From Stenopsyche tienmushanensis (Eukaryota > Arthropoda > Insecta > Trichoptera > Stenopsychidae): a stretch of 64,000 bases of DNA. This document shows, piece by piece, positions 52,807 to 63,450 of this stretch (position 1 is the first letter of the stretch; each line of letters starts with the position of its first letter). The position numbers and the translations under genes are program-made. The notes below the pieces were generated by a model, which was given only the letters and a program-made list of their open reading frames with translations, ran no database searches and was not told the DNA's origin. The stretch covers positions 620,001-684,000 of the forward strand of contig WACJ01000055.1 of NCBI GenBank assembly GCA_008973525.1, given 5' to 3'.

Positions 52807-54290
52807 AAAAAAGACACAGTAGACTGGAATGTGTTAATGACGCCTAACTACTCTATTTTTGCATGTCCATTGGAACGCGTGAAAAATATAGCTTATTTAC
52901 AGCAGAATAATAGAATGAATACTGGTTTTCGTCATATATCCAACAAATGTAAATGGACTTTGGCAGCTTTCACAACAAAAACTTTAATACAATTTTCTTT
53001 AATATATTGAAATCTATTGATATGCAACTTTATTGACAATGCATGTAGACATTTAGCATCATTAGGATTCACGAGGAACTATTAATATCAAATATGGTAC
53101 CGAATTCAGTATTTGGATTGCAATGAATTTTTACAATCATAATGACGGTACGATGAAACAATACAATGAAAAATAGGAGCAAATGTTTAAGCATCAGGAT
53201 TTCACATCGATTTCAATTACCATAGAATAATAAATCTAATCCCAACTGCGAACAGTTACGCCACTGATCTGGATTTCTTGCGCCAGTTAATCTTCAAAGG
53301 CTCCATCTAACACTTTAACCCTTCTTATGTTGTCTGAAGCCAATCACCTTCTATGCAACCAGTTGTCCACTTTATTACTTGTCGATCACTGTGATATGGA
53401 ATTCAATGCTTGTTTGAAAATGTGGTTACTGATCACATCTTTTGTAGATTTGAACCCATGTTATTTGAGCTACAAATTTAATCGCTAACCACGGAACTAC
53501 AGGTAGTATGTTTAACCCCTTAAAAAGGTAAGACACAGTTTTGTTCTAATTCCAGTGATTTAGAAAGAGCATCCTTACACGTTGACTTTGGAGACAGACA
53601 GAAAGTATCTTGCACGTTGAGTTTGGAGAGAAACAGAGACGGGGATCTTGCAGATCGGAGATTGTGAATGGAAGACAAAGACAGAGAGAGAGTATCTTAC
53701 GTATATCGTACGATTGTATAGTTCGTTAACCCAAATTTATCGATTAAAAATGATATGTTAATGATATAATGAATCGATTTCAAATGTATTTAATGTGTAT
53801 TGTTTATGTTTACGCAAAGAAATGACTGAATATTGTGTGCTATCGACAGTGTTTATTTATTTATGTACAAGCTTCATATACGCTGCGACAGTCCTGACAT
53901 ATTAATATAAGTCGATTTGTACGGATGATAAGTGGTGGACATACAAATATAGCATCTAAATTTAAAATAAAGCAGAAAAGTTTTTTTCTTCTTGTCATGA
54001 ATATGGTAGCGTGGGTAGTTGAAAAAATAACCTGGAATTCCTGATACTTGGTAGGCAAACACAGGCTGTTGGTTATTCTCCTTCTTAACGATCGGCGAAA
54101 GAATCTTCTAAATTCTATTTTCAAGTAAAAATATATTAAAAATTATTGAAATCAGGAATGTATTTCTAACATAAATTAAAAAAGGTATATATTAATAAAA
54201 ACAATAATTTATTAACAATATACACATAACATTAATATTCAATGATTAATGAAAATTTGTAATTCTGTTATAGATCAATTAGACGTTTGA
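52807..54290. other. intergenic sequence with a short tandem repeat
   Basis: No exon is seen. Degenerate direct repeats with a core like ACGTTGA(C/G)TTTGGAGA lie at about 53570-53700, followed by an AGAGAG run. Confidence 0.5.
53570..53700. repeat. degenerate ~45-bp tandem repeat
   Basis: Two clear units and one partial unit of (A/T)TCTTGCACGTTGAGTTTGGAGA-type sequence occur, each followed by a purine-rich ACAGA segment. It is a minor minisatellite-like structure. Confidence 0.55.
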
Positions 54291-55709
54291 TTAATTTAAG
54301 GTTGAATTATTTCGCAACATTTTATTAAATTTAGTTGCTGCTCTAATTGATCTAACAACATTTTCATCGTAATCTTCTATATCATCAGTTCCTGAATCGA
54401 TCACTGCATCCACGCCTCCATTTTGGAGCAAACCACCTCCTTCTTCAGGCCGGAGAGCAGATAAACCATCAGCTCCCACTCTGAAAAAATAACGGTGAAA
54501 TTACATCAACATCTATCGGCGAAGACTATAACTATAATGTAAATAGTGTGTATTTACCTGAGACAGTCAAATGAGAAATTGAACAGTTCAAAATAGTCCC
54601 AAGCTCCTTCTAAGCTCAAGCACATGTGTATATTTCTTCCAGCAAAATATATGTTGGAGAATCTTGCACACAATCTTAAGCTACTGATTCGTGGTATTCT
54701 TATACAAGCAGGTGGAGGATTTTTACCTTTAAAAGTAAATTTATTTGAGCGACATCTACTGGGCTTTTGAAATAAGTACAAATTTATTATGGGGAAATTA
54801 CCAGAAATTTTGTTCTTGTACATGACACGATTGTTGAGCAGCATTGAGAAGTCGAAGGCGAAGTCTTCCGGTGTATAGGCGATCTTCATGCATGCCTTCT
54901 GAGAAAATAAGTCTAGAAGTGCTCCAGTGCAACAAGTGCATATTCCAGTTTTGCACAAGCACGGTGTGGACGGCTGTTGAGTCGGTTTCTGCGTCGGTTT
55001 TTGTGTCGCTGTTTGTTTCTGTTTCTGCTTAACGTTGCTTCTGAATGTATTTTGAGGTGATGATGGAAAATGAAGGATGTCATATTCAGGAATGTCATCC
55101 AAAGAGAGGCTGCGACTGTGGGTGTTATTCTGATACGCCTGACCTGGATTGAAATACGTTTTTTGGAAATCAGTACTATTTAGTCATTGAAGCACTTAAA
55201 TGTCTATAAATGGAATAAAAGATAAACAGCATTTTAGCCAAAGATGAATTTACTTCGACGATTCCAGTGAAAGTAGGTCGTGAAATTTGCACTCTCTTTT
55301 TCCTTTAATACTATTTTAATCATTCACAGAACCTCATTAAAGCCTAAATTTGTCGCCGTATCCATGCACATTTTAGATGTCAGATTGTTGTTGAGTATAG
55401 AAAGTTAAAAGTGAAACCGCCAACGAAGGATTTGAACTGAATTTTAATCGATAGTTCAACCCGCAACACAAGACAGTCTGTTAAAAACCACATTCGATGG
55501 CGTTTTTAACAGCCTCGATGCTATAAGGAAGAATTTAGTTGTTTATTAAAGAAGTTAAATGGACTATGGTAAGATCATAAAATTCGATGTTTATCTCGGA
55601 ATAAATTTTAATTGAAGACGATAGTCACCTCCGAATTCGATATCTCACCTGGTCCGATTATGGACAGCGCAATTAACACACTTGCTCCGAACGATTTAAC
55701 GGCGAGCAT
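54291..55709 (-). CDS. secreted Cys-rich DUF4773-type protein B
   Basis: Four exons in transcript order (55709-55649, 55143-54802, 54726-54558, 54480-54291) join to 254 codons (253 aa). Exon 1 encodes a signal peptide (MLAVKSFGASVLIALSI). A Gln/Lys/Thr-rich linker (QKQKQTATQKPTQKP) precedes the core: CLCKTGICTCC (82-92), KACMKIAYTPEDFAFDF, KNPPPACIRIP, LCARFSN, NIHMCLSLE and SFDCLRVGADGL. The ADGL block and intron positions tie it to A and C. The tail has an acidic patch (SGTDDIEDYDEN) and then turns basic. The 75-bp intron 54727-54801 is in frame without a stop, so its retention would add 25 residues just before the NPPPAC segment. Its function is unknown; it is presumed extracellular. Confidence 0.9.
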
Positions 55710-56475
55710 CTCTCTCCATCCAGTGTCTGCTCGCTTTCAAAGTTGGAAGAATTCCGTTTGACACAATTTTGTTGAGCCCTATCGGGCGCCACGGGCGGCA
55801 CACGCGCTCCGGCTCTGTCCAGTCCGAACAGAGCCTTCGAAGAAATGACCTGACTCTTGAGTGCTGCTCCAAATGCATGCGGATCTACTACGAGCCTTTG
55901 CTCAACTTGCCGATGCTTTGATGACAAACCAGCAACTGCCGAGCTGATCAATCATTGTTTTCGTCTGTTGAGCTTTCATAAATCTTAAAATTAACAGTAC
56001 TTTAAATAACTTGTTTAGGTGTGCCCAAGAAGAAAGTGTCATAAACCGGCTCGAAAACGTTTTTTATATATGCTCCAGATTTGATAGTTCAAATTCAATA
56101 GCTTGTAGAAAATAGCTTCTTAATATTATATATATTAAATAGGATTACAAAATGGAGCAAGAGAACTATCTCTAACATCTGCCATAATCCGCATCAATAT
56201 AACTCTCAGCGGGCGTATCTTTTATGTTCATTCAAACTTTTTGGTGATATATCTAATGTTTTTTTAAAAATTAGCATAAAATAGAATCATATTCAGTAGA
56301 TGGTTCAAGATTTCTTGAGACATTTGTATATAAACCAACACGTCAATGGAAGATGCTCTGTACGAAGATGACCTTGAATTAGAGCTGTCATTTTTATTTC
56401 TGTGGGAATGATCTGAGTAAAAAATATTCATAGCTGTATGCTGATAGTATCTTGATTGTAATATCATTATAAGCA
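55710..56475. other. 5' leader and upstream region of DUF4773-B
   Basis: About 240 bases (55710-55951) just upstream of the DUF4773-B start codon are clearly GC-richer than the surroundings and contain a long open frame in a different register from the start codon. This could be a long 5' leader with an upstream open frame, or an old repeat. The rest is AT-rich. Confidence 0.45.
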
Positions 56476-56782
56476 TTAACCCCTTCAACGTTACGTTTCA
56501 CTGTTAAAAGTGTCATCCGTAGTGACACGATCTTTTCGCCACTAGCGGATACGTACATCATATCTAGTATACGAAAATAGTATATCATCAAATTCTAACA
56601 AGTCAGTTTTCGAGATGAATCATTCTTACATTTAACGTACACAACACTACAACACTCGGACATATCCGTCATTTTCCATTGAGGTTTGCTTAACTTTCAC
56701 AATGCGGATATATCCGTCATACCCACTTTGCATGGACTTTGGTCTTGACGGATATATACGTCATATCCACTTAAGGGGTTAA
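56476..56782. mobile_element. piggyBac-type MITE with internal CGGATATATCCGTCAT repeats
   Basis: The 307-bp element is bounded by TTAA target sites and short inverted ends (TTAACCCCTTCA at the left, TTAACCCCTTAA read inward from the right). Both are typical of piggyBac-superfamily insertions. Inside are several palindromic units: CGGATACGTACATCAT, CGGACATATCCGTCAT, CGGATATATCCGTCAT and GACGGATATATACGTCAT, with the last three spaced about 45-48 bases apart. No transposase is encoded. Confidence 0.75.
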
Positions 56783-56935
56783 ATCGCGGTCACGATAAGT
56801 TTTTTTATAATACAAAATTGCTCTTATAGTTATATTAAAAAAGCGTATTTCTTTCCAACATGATTTAATAATTTATTAAAAATGACAATTCATTTTTTTC
56901 TTGTATAAATATTTTGTGTATTCTAAATCAAAATA

Positions 56936-57799
56936 CGAAGCACATCCCGAAAGTAAGTGTACTGTGATAATAACAAGCTATTGTTTTTTAAGCGTTGGTC
57001 ATACTGAGTGGTAGAAGAGGATCTTCTGACAAAGTCAGCATAGCAAGAACACGGTAATACGTAAATTCACGTTGTAGTGTCCAGTTGCGTGAAAGATGTC
57101 GGTAAGAAATCCCACCAAGTGCGTGCGGGTTAATAGCGTCCGCGAGTTTCTTGCGCAACTTGAATTGGAAGATGAGGATTTTCTGAGATCTATTGTAACT
57201 GAAGATAAAAAAGTGGGTGATTCATTACACGTCTGAGTCAAAAAGACGGTTGTTACAGTGGTGTCACACCAATTCTCTATCTGCCAAAAAATCCGAAAAG
57301 GCATAATTTTGGTCGAATTTCTGCTTCATGAAGAGATTATTAATGCGCAACGATATTGTGAGACCCTAAAAACTCAAAAGGAGCATTTAAATAAAAGGAG
57401 AAGTATGCTGACGAGAGGAGTGTGCTTGTTGCACGGCAACGCCCGTCCTCACACAGCCTTAGCCACCAAGGCGCTCTTGGACTTATTTGTTTAGGATGTT
57501 TTGAACCACCCCCCGTATTCTTCTGAAATTTTTACCCCTCCCTAAAAGGACACATAAGTGTAATTAAGATTTCAACCAATGATCAGTGTCAGAAAGAGGT
57601 TCTGAAGCGAGGGAAGGAACTGGCGGGAGAGTTCTTCGAGGAGGGCTTAAAGAAGCCTATACCATGGCTCACCAGATGCATTGAACGGGATGGCGATTAT
57701 GTTGAAAAATAGTTGAGAAGTGTATCCTGTATTTTTTCAAATATATTTTTTCTAAAAAAATATAAAAATTTAGTACACTTACTTTCGGGATATGTTTCG
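56936..57799 (+). mobile_element. internally deleted mariner element
   Basis: The element is flanked by TA (56934-56935 and 57800-57801), with inverted ends CGAAGCACATCCCGAAAGTA and the same from the other side with two changes. At 864 bp it is shorter than the roughly 1.3 kb of intact mariners. The plus strand keeps FLRSIVTEDKKWVIHYTSES (first catalytic block, normally DETW), TRGVCLLHGNARPHTA (second block, normally HDNARPHTA) and AGEFFEEGLKKPIPW near the C terminus, across stops and frame changes. The helix-turn-helix region is deleted or scrambled. It is non-functional. Confidence 0.92.
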
Positions 57800-58067
57800 T
57801 AGTTAAAGGCCTTTAGAATTGATTTAAATTAATATGTACGTATTAGACTATTTTGCATGTGCTCGTATATTCCTGGATCAACAAAAAGGTTAACTATCTC
57901 TGATTAGTCGCTTCTTTATTGTTCAAGACATTGCAAGTGATATCGAACCTGTTTTAGAATTTAGTCAAAAAAGTTCCTTCTCGTGTAATGTGGGTTAATA
58001 ATAATTCTTGAACTTCTTAAAAATATATTTATTTAAATATAATACATTATCAGTACAAATATAACAT

Positions 58068-60402
58068 TTAATAGTCATCATCATCGCCAAATATGCCATC
58101 CAGGATTCCACCTTCGTCGTCATCCGAGCCGCCAAAGAAGTCAAAGTCATCCTCAGCCGGAGGCCTACCAGCTGGCCTATTTTTTTCCGGATTTAAGCCG
58201 GTAACTAATCCTTGAGAACCAAATCTATATAAACAAATTGCATTTTAACATATCATGAAGAAAATAATTTGAATAAATCTTTTAAAAAAGATCGGTGTAT
58301 TACTTCAAGCAACTGTAATTCCAAGAAAATAGATCAAATCCTCCGACACTTGCATCAATATCGACGCACACATGGACGTTCTGCTTTTTGAAATGAATAT
58401 TTGTCAATTGGGCACACAATTCTAAAAATGGGGCCCTCCTCGGGTTGAAGCAGAATGGTGGTGGATCGCTCACTAAAATTGTAATAAATTAATAAAATAA
58501 TGTCCTTTGCTACAAACAGCTTTCACTGACCCCATAATAAGACAAAGTATACTTTCTCGACTGTTGATTTATTTTGAATTTAAATTTGTTGCACATATAT
58601 TAATATGTATAGAATTGACGGAGCATAAATGTCACACAGTTGTGAAATATCCTTATGTAAAAAGTATTTTACAATCCAACATGCTATTAATTTTTGATTT
58701 TACCTGGCAATTTTCTTTTGGCCAAAACTTCATCGTTCATAGTCATCTTCATTTCGAAAGCAAATTCTTCGGGGTTGAAGCCAATATTTGCACATCCTTT
58801 TTGTTGAAACATACTGGCACAACAACCGCATATTCCTTTTTCGCATGTGCAAGGGAATCTGAACGATTGCACCAAGACTGAACTTGGTGGATTGACTCCC
58901 GATGCAGCAGCTATTGGAGCACTTGCCACTCCTGCGGGATTTAGTGATGGTATCACTGGATTGATTGCAGCAGATGCTGCTGAAACCACGGGTGCCTCCA
59001 TCAGTATTATGGGCTCAATTAAAGCCTCTTCTTGTATAACTGGCTTGACAGCTGCAGATGCAACATTAGATCCATCAATTTCATCTAAATCTTCCGGCAC
59101 GTTAATATTCAGAACAATTTCATGAACGATGGGATTGCTGATTGCTGATTCAGTAATAGATTCGATTACATTCGCATTTTCATATTTGGTACTGTTTTTC
59201 GATTTTTTATAAGTCGGGGGCTTTTCCTGCGATGTTTCTTTTGAGGCATTCAATGGTTCTTTTCCTGAAGGTTTATAATGCCTGGTAATTATCTTCTTCC
59301 ACAGAGTCATCGGAATTCGAATCTCTTTGAAATTCTCCGTATCCACGGTAACTGTAAACTCTTCAAAGACACAAAATTTTAAAAGTAATTATGTTTGACT
59401 TCCTAAACCTGTTATTGGAGGTTGCAAAAGAGTTTGACAAATACAGTTAATTTAATCAATACAGCAACGGTTTGGATGAGCTCGTGTTTATGTAATCGTA
59501 GTAATTATGAAAGACAACCTGGATTTTTGTATTAAGTAAATGTAGGTGATATTTAATGTGGCTTAACAATTGTTTGTTTTTAAAATGCTGTTTAATATGT
59601 GACTTATACTACTTTCAAAATCCACATTCAAACAAGATGGTGAACATTGATATTTTCAGAGAAATGATCAAACTATGAACATTTTGATAAAAAATACCAA
59701 TTGCGAATTGTTTTTTTTTAATAAAGCAATGTGAATAAACCAAAATCACGCAAATTTATTTTATCTGATGATATATGTTTATTTCTAATCTAATAAATAA
59801 TTATGTTAACCAGATGCATATGCATTTTGCAAGAAATTGTATACTATTTTTTAAGGGTTGTGAAATGATTAAAAATAAATACAGGTATTATATATATAAT
59901 TTTTCCCTTTTAATTGTGTTTTTATATTAAACAAATCGAATCGAATGGTAGCAATTTACAGTTAATTCATACAAGCTTAATTGCAAATTTAACTTAGTTA
60001 TATTGCTATAGGTATTTATGAAACATCAATTGAACATTCGATCTTGAGTTGTGAATTGTGTTTTTAATAATTATTGTCAAAAATCAAGTACAATTCACTT
60101 GAAAAGCTAAACAATTAAAAAATATTATAATGCAATTCTATTATCATAATAATATTATTGTGGATTTCTAATGCCATCTTTGTAAATTAATTGACTTATT
60201 TTTAACGTATGAGCTATTTATTTATTATAATTTTTGCAATATGTATGAAAATTATATATGAATTTGTTTTTACATAATATATCATGATTTAAAGAGATCA
60301 ATTTCATTACTTACCAGGGGCAGTTTTTGCAGAACCATATTTCATAAAAATCAGAAGCAATGCACTAGCAATAAAACCAAATTTAAACTTAAAAAAGATC
60401 AT
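58068..60402 (-). CDS. secreted Cys-rich DUF4773-type protein C
   Basis: Four exons in transcript order (60402-60315, 59351-58704, 58472-58304, 58224-58068) join to 354 codons (353 aa). Exon 1 is a signal peptide ending near KYGSA. A long linker (about residues 30-195) is first Lys/Ser-rich, then Ala/Pro/Val/Ile-rich. The core follows: CTCEKGICGCC (197-207), GCANIGFNPEEFAFEM, DPPPFCFNPRR, LELCAQLTN, NVHVCVDID and YSCLKFGSQGL. Exon 3 is 169 bases, exactly as in protein B, with the same phases. The C-terminal tail is acidic and ends GGILDGIFGDDDDY. It is presumed extracellular with unknown function. The promoter side (60403-61007) carries a TAAATAAA box about 65 bases before the ATG, which could be a TATA element. 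Confidence 0.92.
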
Positions 60403-61004
60403 TGTAGAGTGATTTTTAAAAATTGTGTCGCGTGGTAAAAACAAGCTCCTCGTCTGTTTATTTAGGAGCAACTGAAGAAGTTTCTGCCGAATTTTTTAAC
60501 GGAACTGCCAGCTTTCGGTTATTGACGTCTTCTTGATTAAGCATTCAAAGCTCGGTTGTCATTTGTAAGACTTGACATGAAAGCAAAAACCAGTTCTACG
60601 TGTGCAAAGGCATGCAACAGCTGTAGTTTTGTGATTAAAAAGTGTCTTAAAGCTAACGGATTCATGCTAATCTAATCATCGAACGCTAGTAATTTTATTC
60701 ATTACCCTCCATCGCCATAAATCTCTTTTTTAATAACGATGAAATCATAACAGCATCCATCAAATTGTCCGATCAAAAAGAACATAGACTGAAATCAAAT
60801 AAAACACAGAGAAGATCTGGACGGATTGTGATATTTATTGCAACATTTCTTACACTCTCACAAAAAGCCAATTTATGTTTATTGCCTATGTACAAGAAAT
60901 AATTTAAACAACTTCGTTCAAATAAATAAATAAATAAATTAAATAAATAAATAAATTAACTAGTCTACTTATTTTAGATTTAACATTATTGCCGTTCTAC
61001 AAAA
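60403..61004. other. intergenic region between DUF4773-C and DUF4773-D
   Basis: Only about 600 bases separate the start of C from the end of D on the same strand. The stretch holds the C promoter side, the probable 3' UTR of D, and an AAAT microsatellite at 60920-60957. No exon is seen. Confidence 0.55.
60920..60957. repeat. AAAT microsatellite
   Basis: About nine AAAT/AAATA units lie in the probable 3' UTR of DUF4773-D. It is a simple repeat. Confidence 0.85.
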
Positions 61005-61007
61005 TCA

Positions 61008-61251
61008 TCATATCCTATCCACCCTCAACATCTTATTCTGTCTCCCCCTAATCCTCGAACCGAATCTGCGAAAACCTAAGGATTCCGTCAACGAGCCTAA
61101 TATATCATCCTCGTCCTTCTTCTTGTTGCCACTCTCGGTGGGTTTGTCATCTTTGACTTTTTTCTTTTTCTTTTCGCCTGAATCTCCGAATCCCAATGTA
61201 TCACTCAATGCTCCCAACCCGAGTATGTCATCGTCTTCGTCCTTCTTCTTC
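61008..61251 (-). CDS. overlapping -1 frame, probable true C terminus of protein D
   Basis: This frame continues from the A7 run and stays open for about 80 codons. It reads KKDEDDDILGLGALSDTLGF, then a Lys-rich spacer, then KKKDEDDILGSLTESLGF, and ends in a basic RIRGRQNK tail. The repeated acidic-ILG-LGF unit resembles the ILGEDFLGSIFG block earlier in the same protein, so this is very likely the authentic end of the protein. The main frame reading past the A7 run shows no such pattern. Either the A run is one base short in this sequence or allele, or the ribosome or polymerase slips there. Confidence 0.6.
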
Positions 61252-63450
61252 TTTTTTTATTTTTGTCTGCATTACTCGATTCGACCTTTTCTGTCGTCGT
61301 ATCATTCTCATCGTCGTCATCTTCTTCATCGTCGCTATCTTCATCGTCCTGTTGCTCTTTATCATCCTCGTCCGAATCATCCGAATCGTTTTCTTCGCTG
61401 TCATCATCTGCTTCTGAGTCTTCATCATCATCGGCATTTGTATCCACAGCTAATTGAGTTTCGGGCTTTTCTTCATCGTCTCCGAATGTATCAACTATCT
61501 CCACGCCTCCTTCGCCATCTTCATCATCTTCTTCAGTCTCATTTGTCGCATCATCATCATCTGTCTCATCTTCAACTTCAATTTGTGTCACCTGGTTTGA
61601 GATCGGCTTTGTGCTTGATACAATCGTAGTCACTGGAACTTCCGACAACTGTCCGGTTATGTAAGAAATAGATGATTGTATTCCAGGGTCTTGGATTGGA
61701 GTAACTGAACCTGATTGCGAATTTGGAATTATTGATGGACGTGGTCGATTCTTATCTGCTGTTATCAATGTTACTTTCTGCATCGTCGCAGCAGATGGAC
61801 GAACTTTATTATCGGATGCGTGGAATACAGAGCTTGGGACTTCGACTTCATTTTGTTCTTCTGGTTTATTAGCCAATTGGAGTAATGCAGACGTGTGTAC
61901 AAGATTTAAATGACTTGGTGTTTTTGTTGGTGATGCATAAACGGGTGCTTCGACCCCTTGATAGATTGACACTGGTTCTAGAATTTCAGCTGATATTGTT
62001 TGAGGTGTTGTTGCTTTGATTGCTTGCGTTTTAGTGGGTTGTCGAATTGGTTTTGGTTTAGGGGTTGCTTTGCGAACTGGTTTTGCTGTAACTGGTTTTT
62101 CTGCTTGGGGTTTACCAGTTTTCTTTTTGTTCGGTTTCTTAGTTCCTGATGAATCACTTCCAAAAATGCTTCCGAGGAAATCTTCCCCGAGAATGCTAAA
62201 GCCAGAATAGTCAGCAGAATCGGTGTCAGCGGCATTTTCAGCGTCATCGTCATCCTCTGAGAGAGTAAATAAATATAAACGTTAGAGAACAAAGTAATAC
62301 ATTGTGCCACTACAGAAAAACAACCATTCTACTTTTACATCTACTACTAATACATCGAATAACTAGTTTGTACTATCGTTTACTTAAATGTTACTTTTTT
62401 GTTGTTATGATATACTTAAAAAAATAATTAATTCGTTAGTTTGGGTGCATTGAAGTTCTACTTTCGTGCTATTAAAACACACCATCGTCACCAATACCGA
62501 ATTCATCATCGTCATCGTCATCGTCGTCATCGTCATCGTCGTCGTCATCGTCGACTACTCCGCCGAATCCGAAATCGTCTTCATCGTCATCGTCGTCGTC
62601 GTCGTCTACTTGATCCTCAAGTTCGACAGCCAACGGAAGAGGTTCTGCCGGTTCGGTGTTAACTCCACGGGGTCCAAACTTAAAACAGGATACTCGAAGA
62701 GAAGCCTCGACAGATTTTTGAGATTGAAGTTCTAGTCCCAAGCATGCTTTGAAATCTTCACCCTGCCGGCCAATGTTGTAAACACGACCACAGAATTTGG
62801 AATAACCCCCTGGAAGTGGCATGCAGACTGGTCTTGGTCGTCTTCCTAAAAATAAATTAAAAAAACCAGTAAGTGCCTGAATTTATGAATTCAAAAATAT
62901 TTTAACAATTTGTATATTAATTACCAGAAAGATTTTGGGTTGCAATTACACGATCAGCAAAACTTAAAGCCACTGCAAGATTGTCTTCTGGCACATATTG
63001 CAGAGAGGCACAACCTAAAAATCGATCGAATTATCATACAATAAAATATATATTCAATAATTTCATAAGATTTAAGAATGCACATAGTGTACATACAGAC
63101 AGACATATATAATACTTATATTTGCAATATCAAAATTAACTCACCAGGTCCGTTCAAATTTAGAAGTGGGACACTGAACTGTCTACAACAATTGCATAGA
63201 GCTTCTGTACAGTTACAATATTGATTGATTGCACTTTCTTGTCTCTGTATTTTATTTGTGACCTGCGATACTTTTCTTGCTTCTCCGACATCATTAGGCT
63301 CTGAAATTTATTATAAATCATTTTATTCATACTGTATTACATATTTAATAACGATTTGCGTGTGATAATTCGCATACCTATTACTCTAGAAGCTGCAAAT
63401 GCAATCAGAAGGAATATTAGCAGGAGTTCGAATACGGTAGACAGCCGCAT
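61205..63450 (-). CDS. secreted Cys-rich DUF4773-type protein D with giant acidic tail
   Basis: Five exons in transcript order (63450-63378, 63300-63145, 63014-62925, 62845-62483, 62256-61205) join to 578 codons (577 aa). Exon 1 is a signal peptide (MRLSTVFELLLIFLLIAF). The core is CNCTEALCNCC (53-63), GCASLQYVPEDNLAVAL, RRPRPVCMPLP, FCGRVYN, FKACLGLE and VSCFKFGPRG. It is followed by two poly-Asp tracts (about 180-227), an YSGFSILGEDFLGSIFG block, a Lys/Pro/Thr-rich linker, a Ser/Thr/Pro-rich middle and about 120 residues of Asp/Glu/Ser-rich acidic sequence. The frame closes at 61205 with a basic, unrelated end. A one-base slip at an A7 run (61252-61258) would instead continue to 61008. The first, third and fourth introns are phase 1 as in the paralogs. 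Its function is unknown; calcium or mineral binding is a guess from the charge. Confidence 0.88.
62490..62630 (-). repeat. GAT/GAC trinucleotide tracts inside protein D
   Basis: Two runs of mixed GAT and GAC codons encode poly-Asp tracts of about 8 and 16 residues, separated by a short Phe/Gly-containing spacer. Interrupted trinucleotide repeats of this kind vary in length between individuals. Confidence 0.85.

Noticed and set aside
54727..54801. Reading DUF4773-B as a single uninterrupted exon here
   Set aside because: GT and AG sites sit exactly at the conserved intron position of the paralogs; retention is possible but not the default.
58507..59125. Plus-strand open frames of 92-124 codons
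   Set aside because: They lie antisense to exon 2 of DUF4773-C, which has signal peptide, cysteine core and splice support.
61123..61629. Long plus-strand open frame rich in His, Ser and Leu
   Set aside because: It is the mirror of the acidic GAT/GAA/GAC codons of protein D on the other strand.
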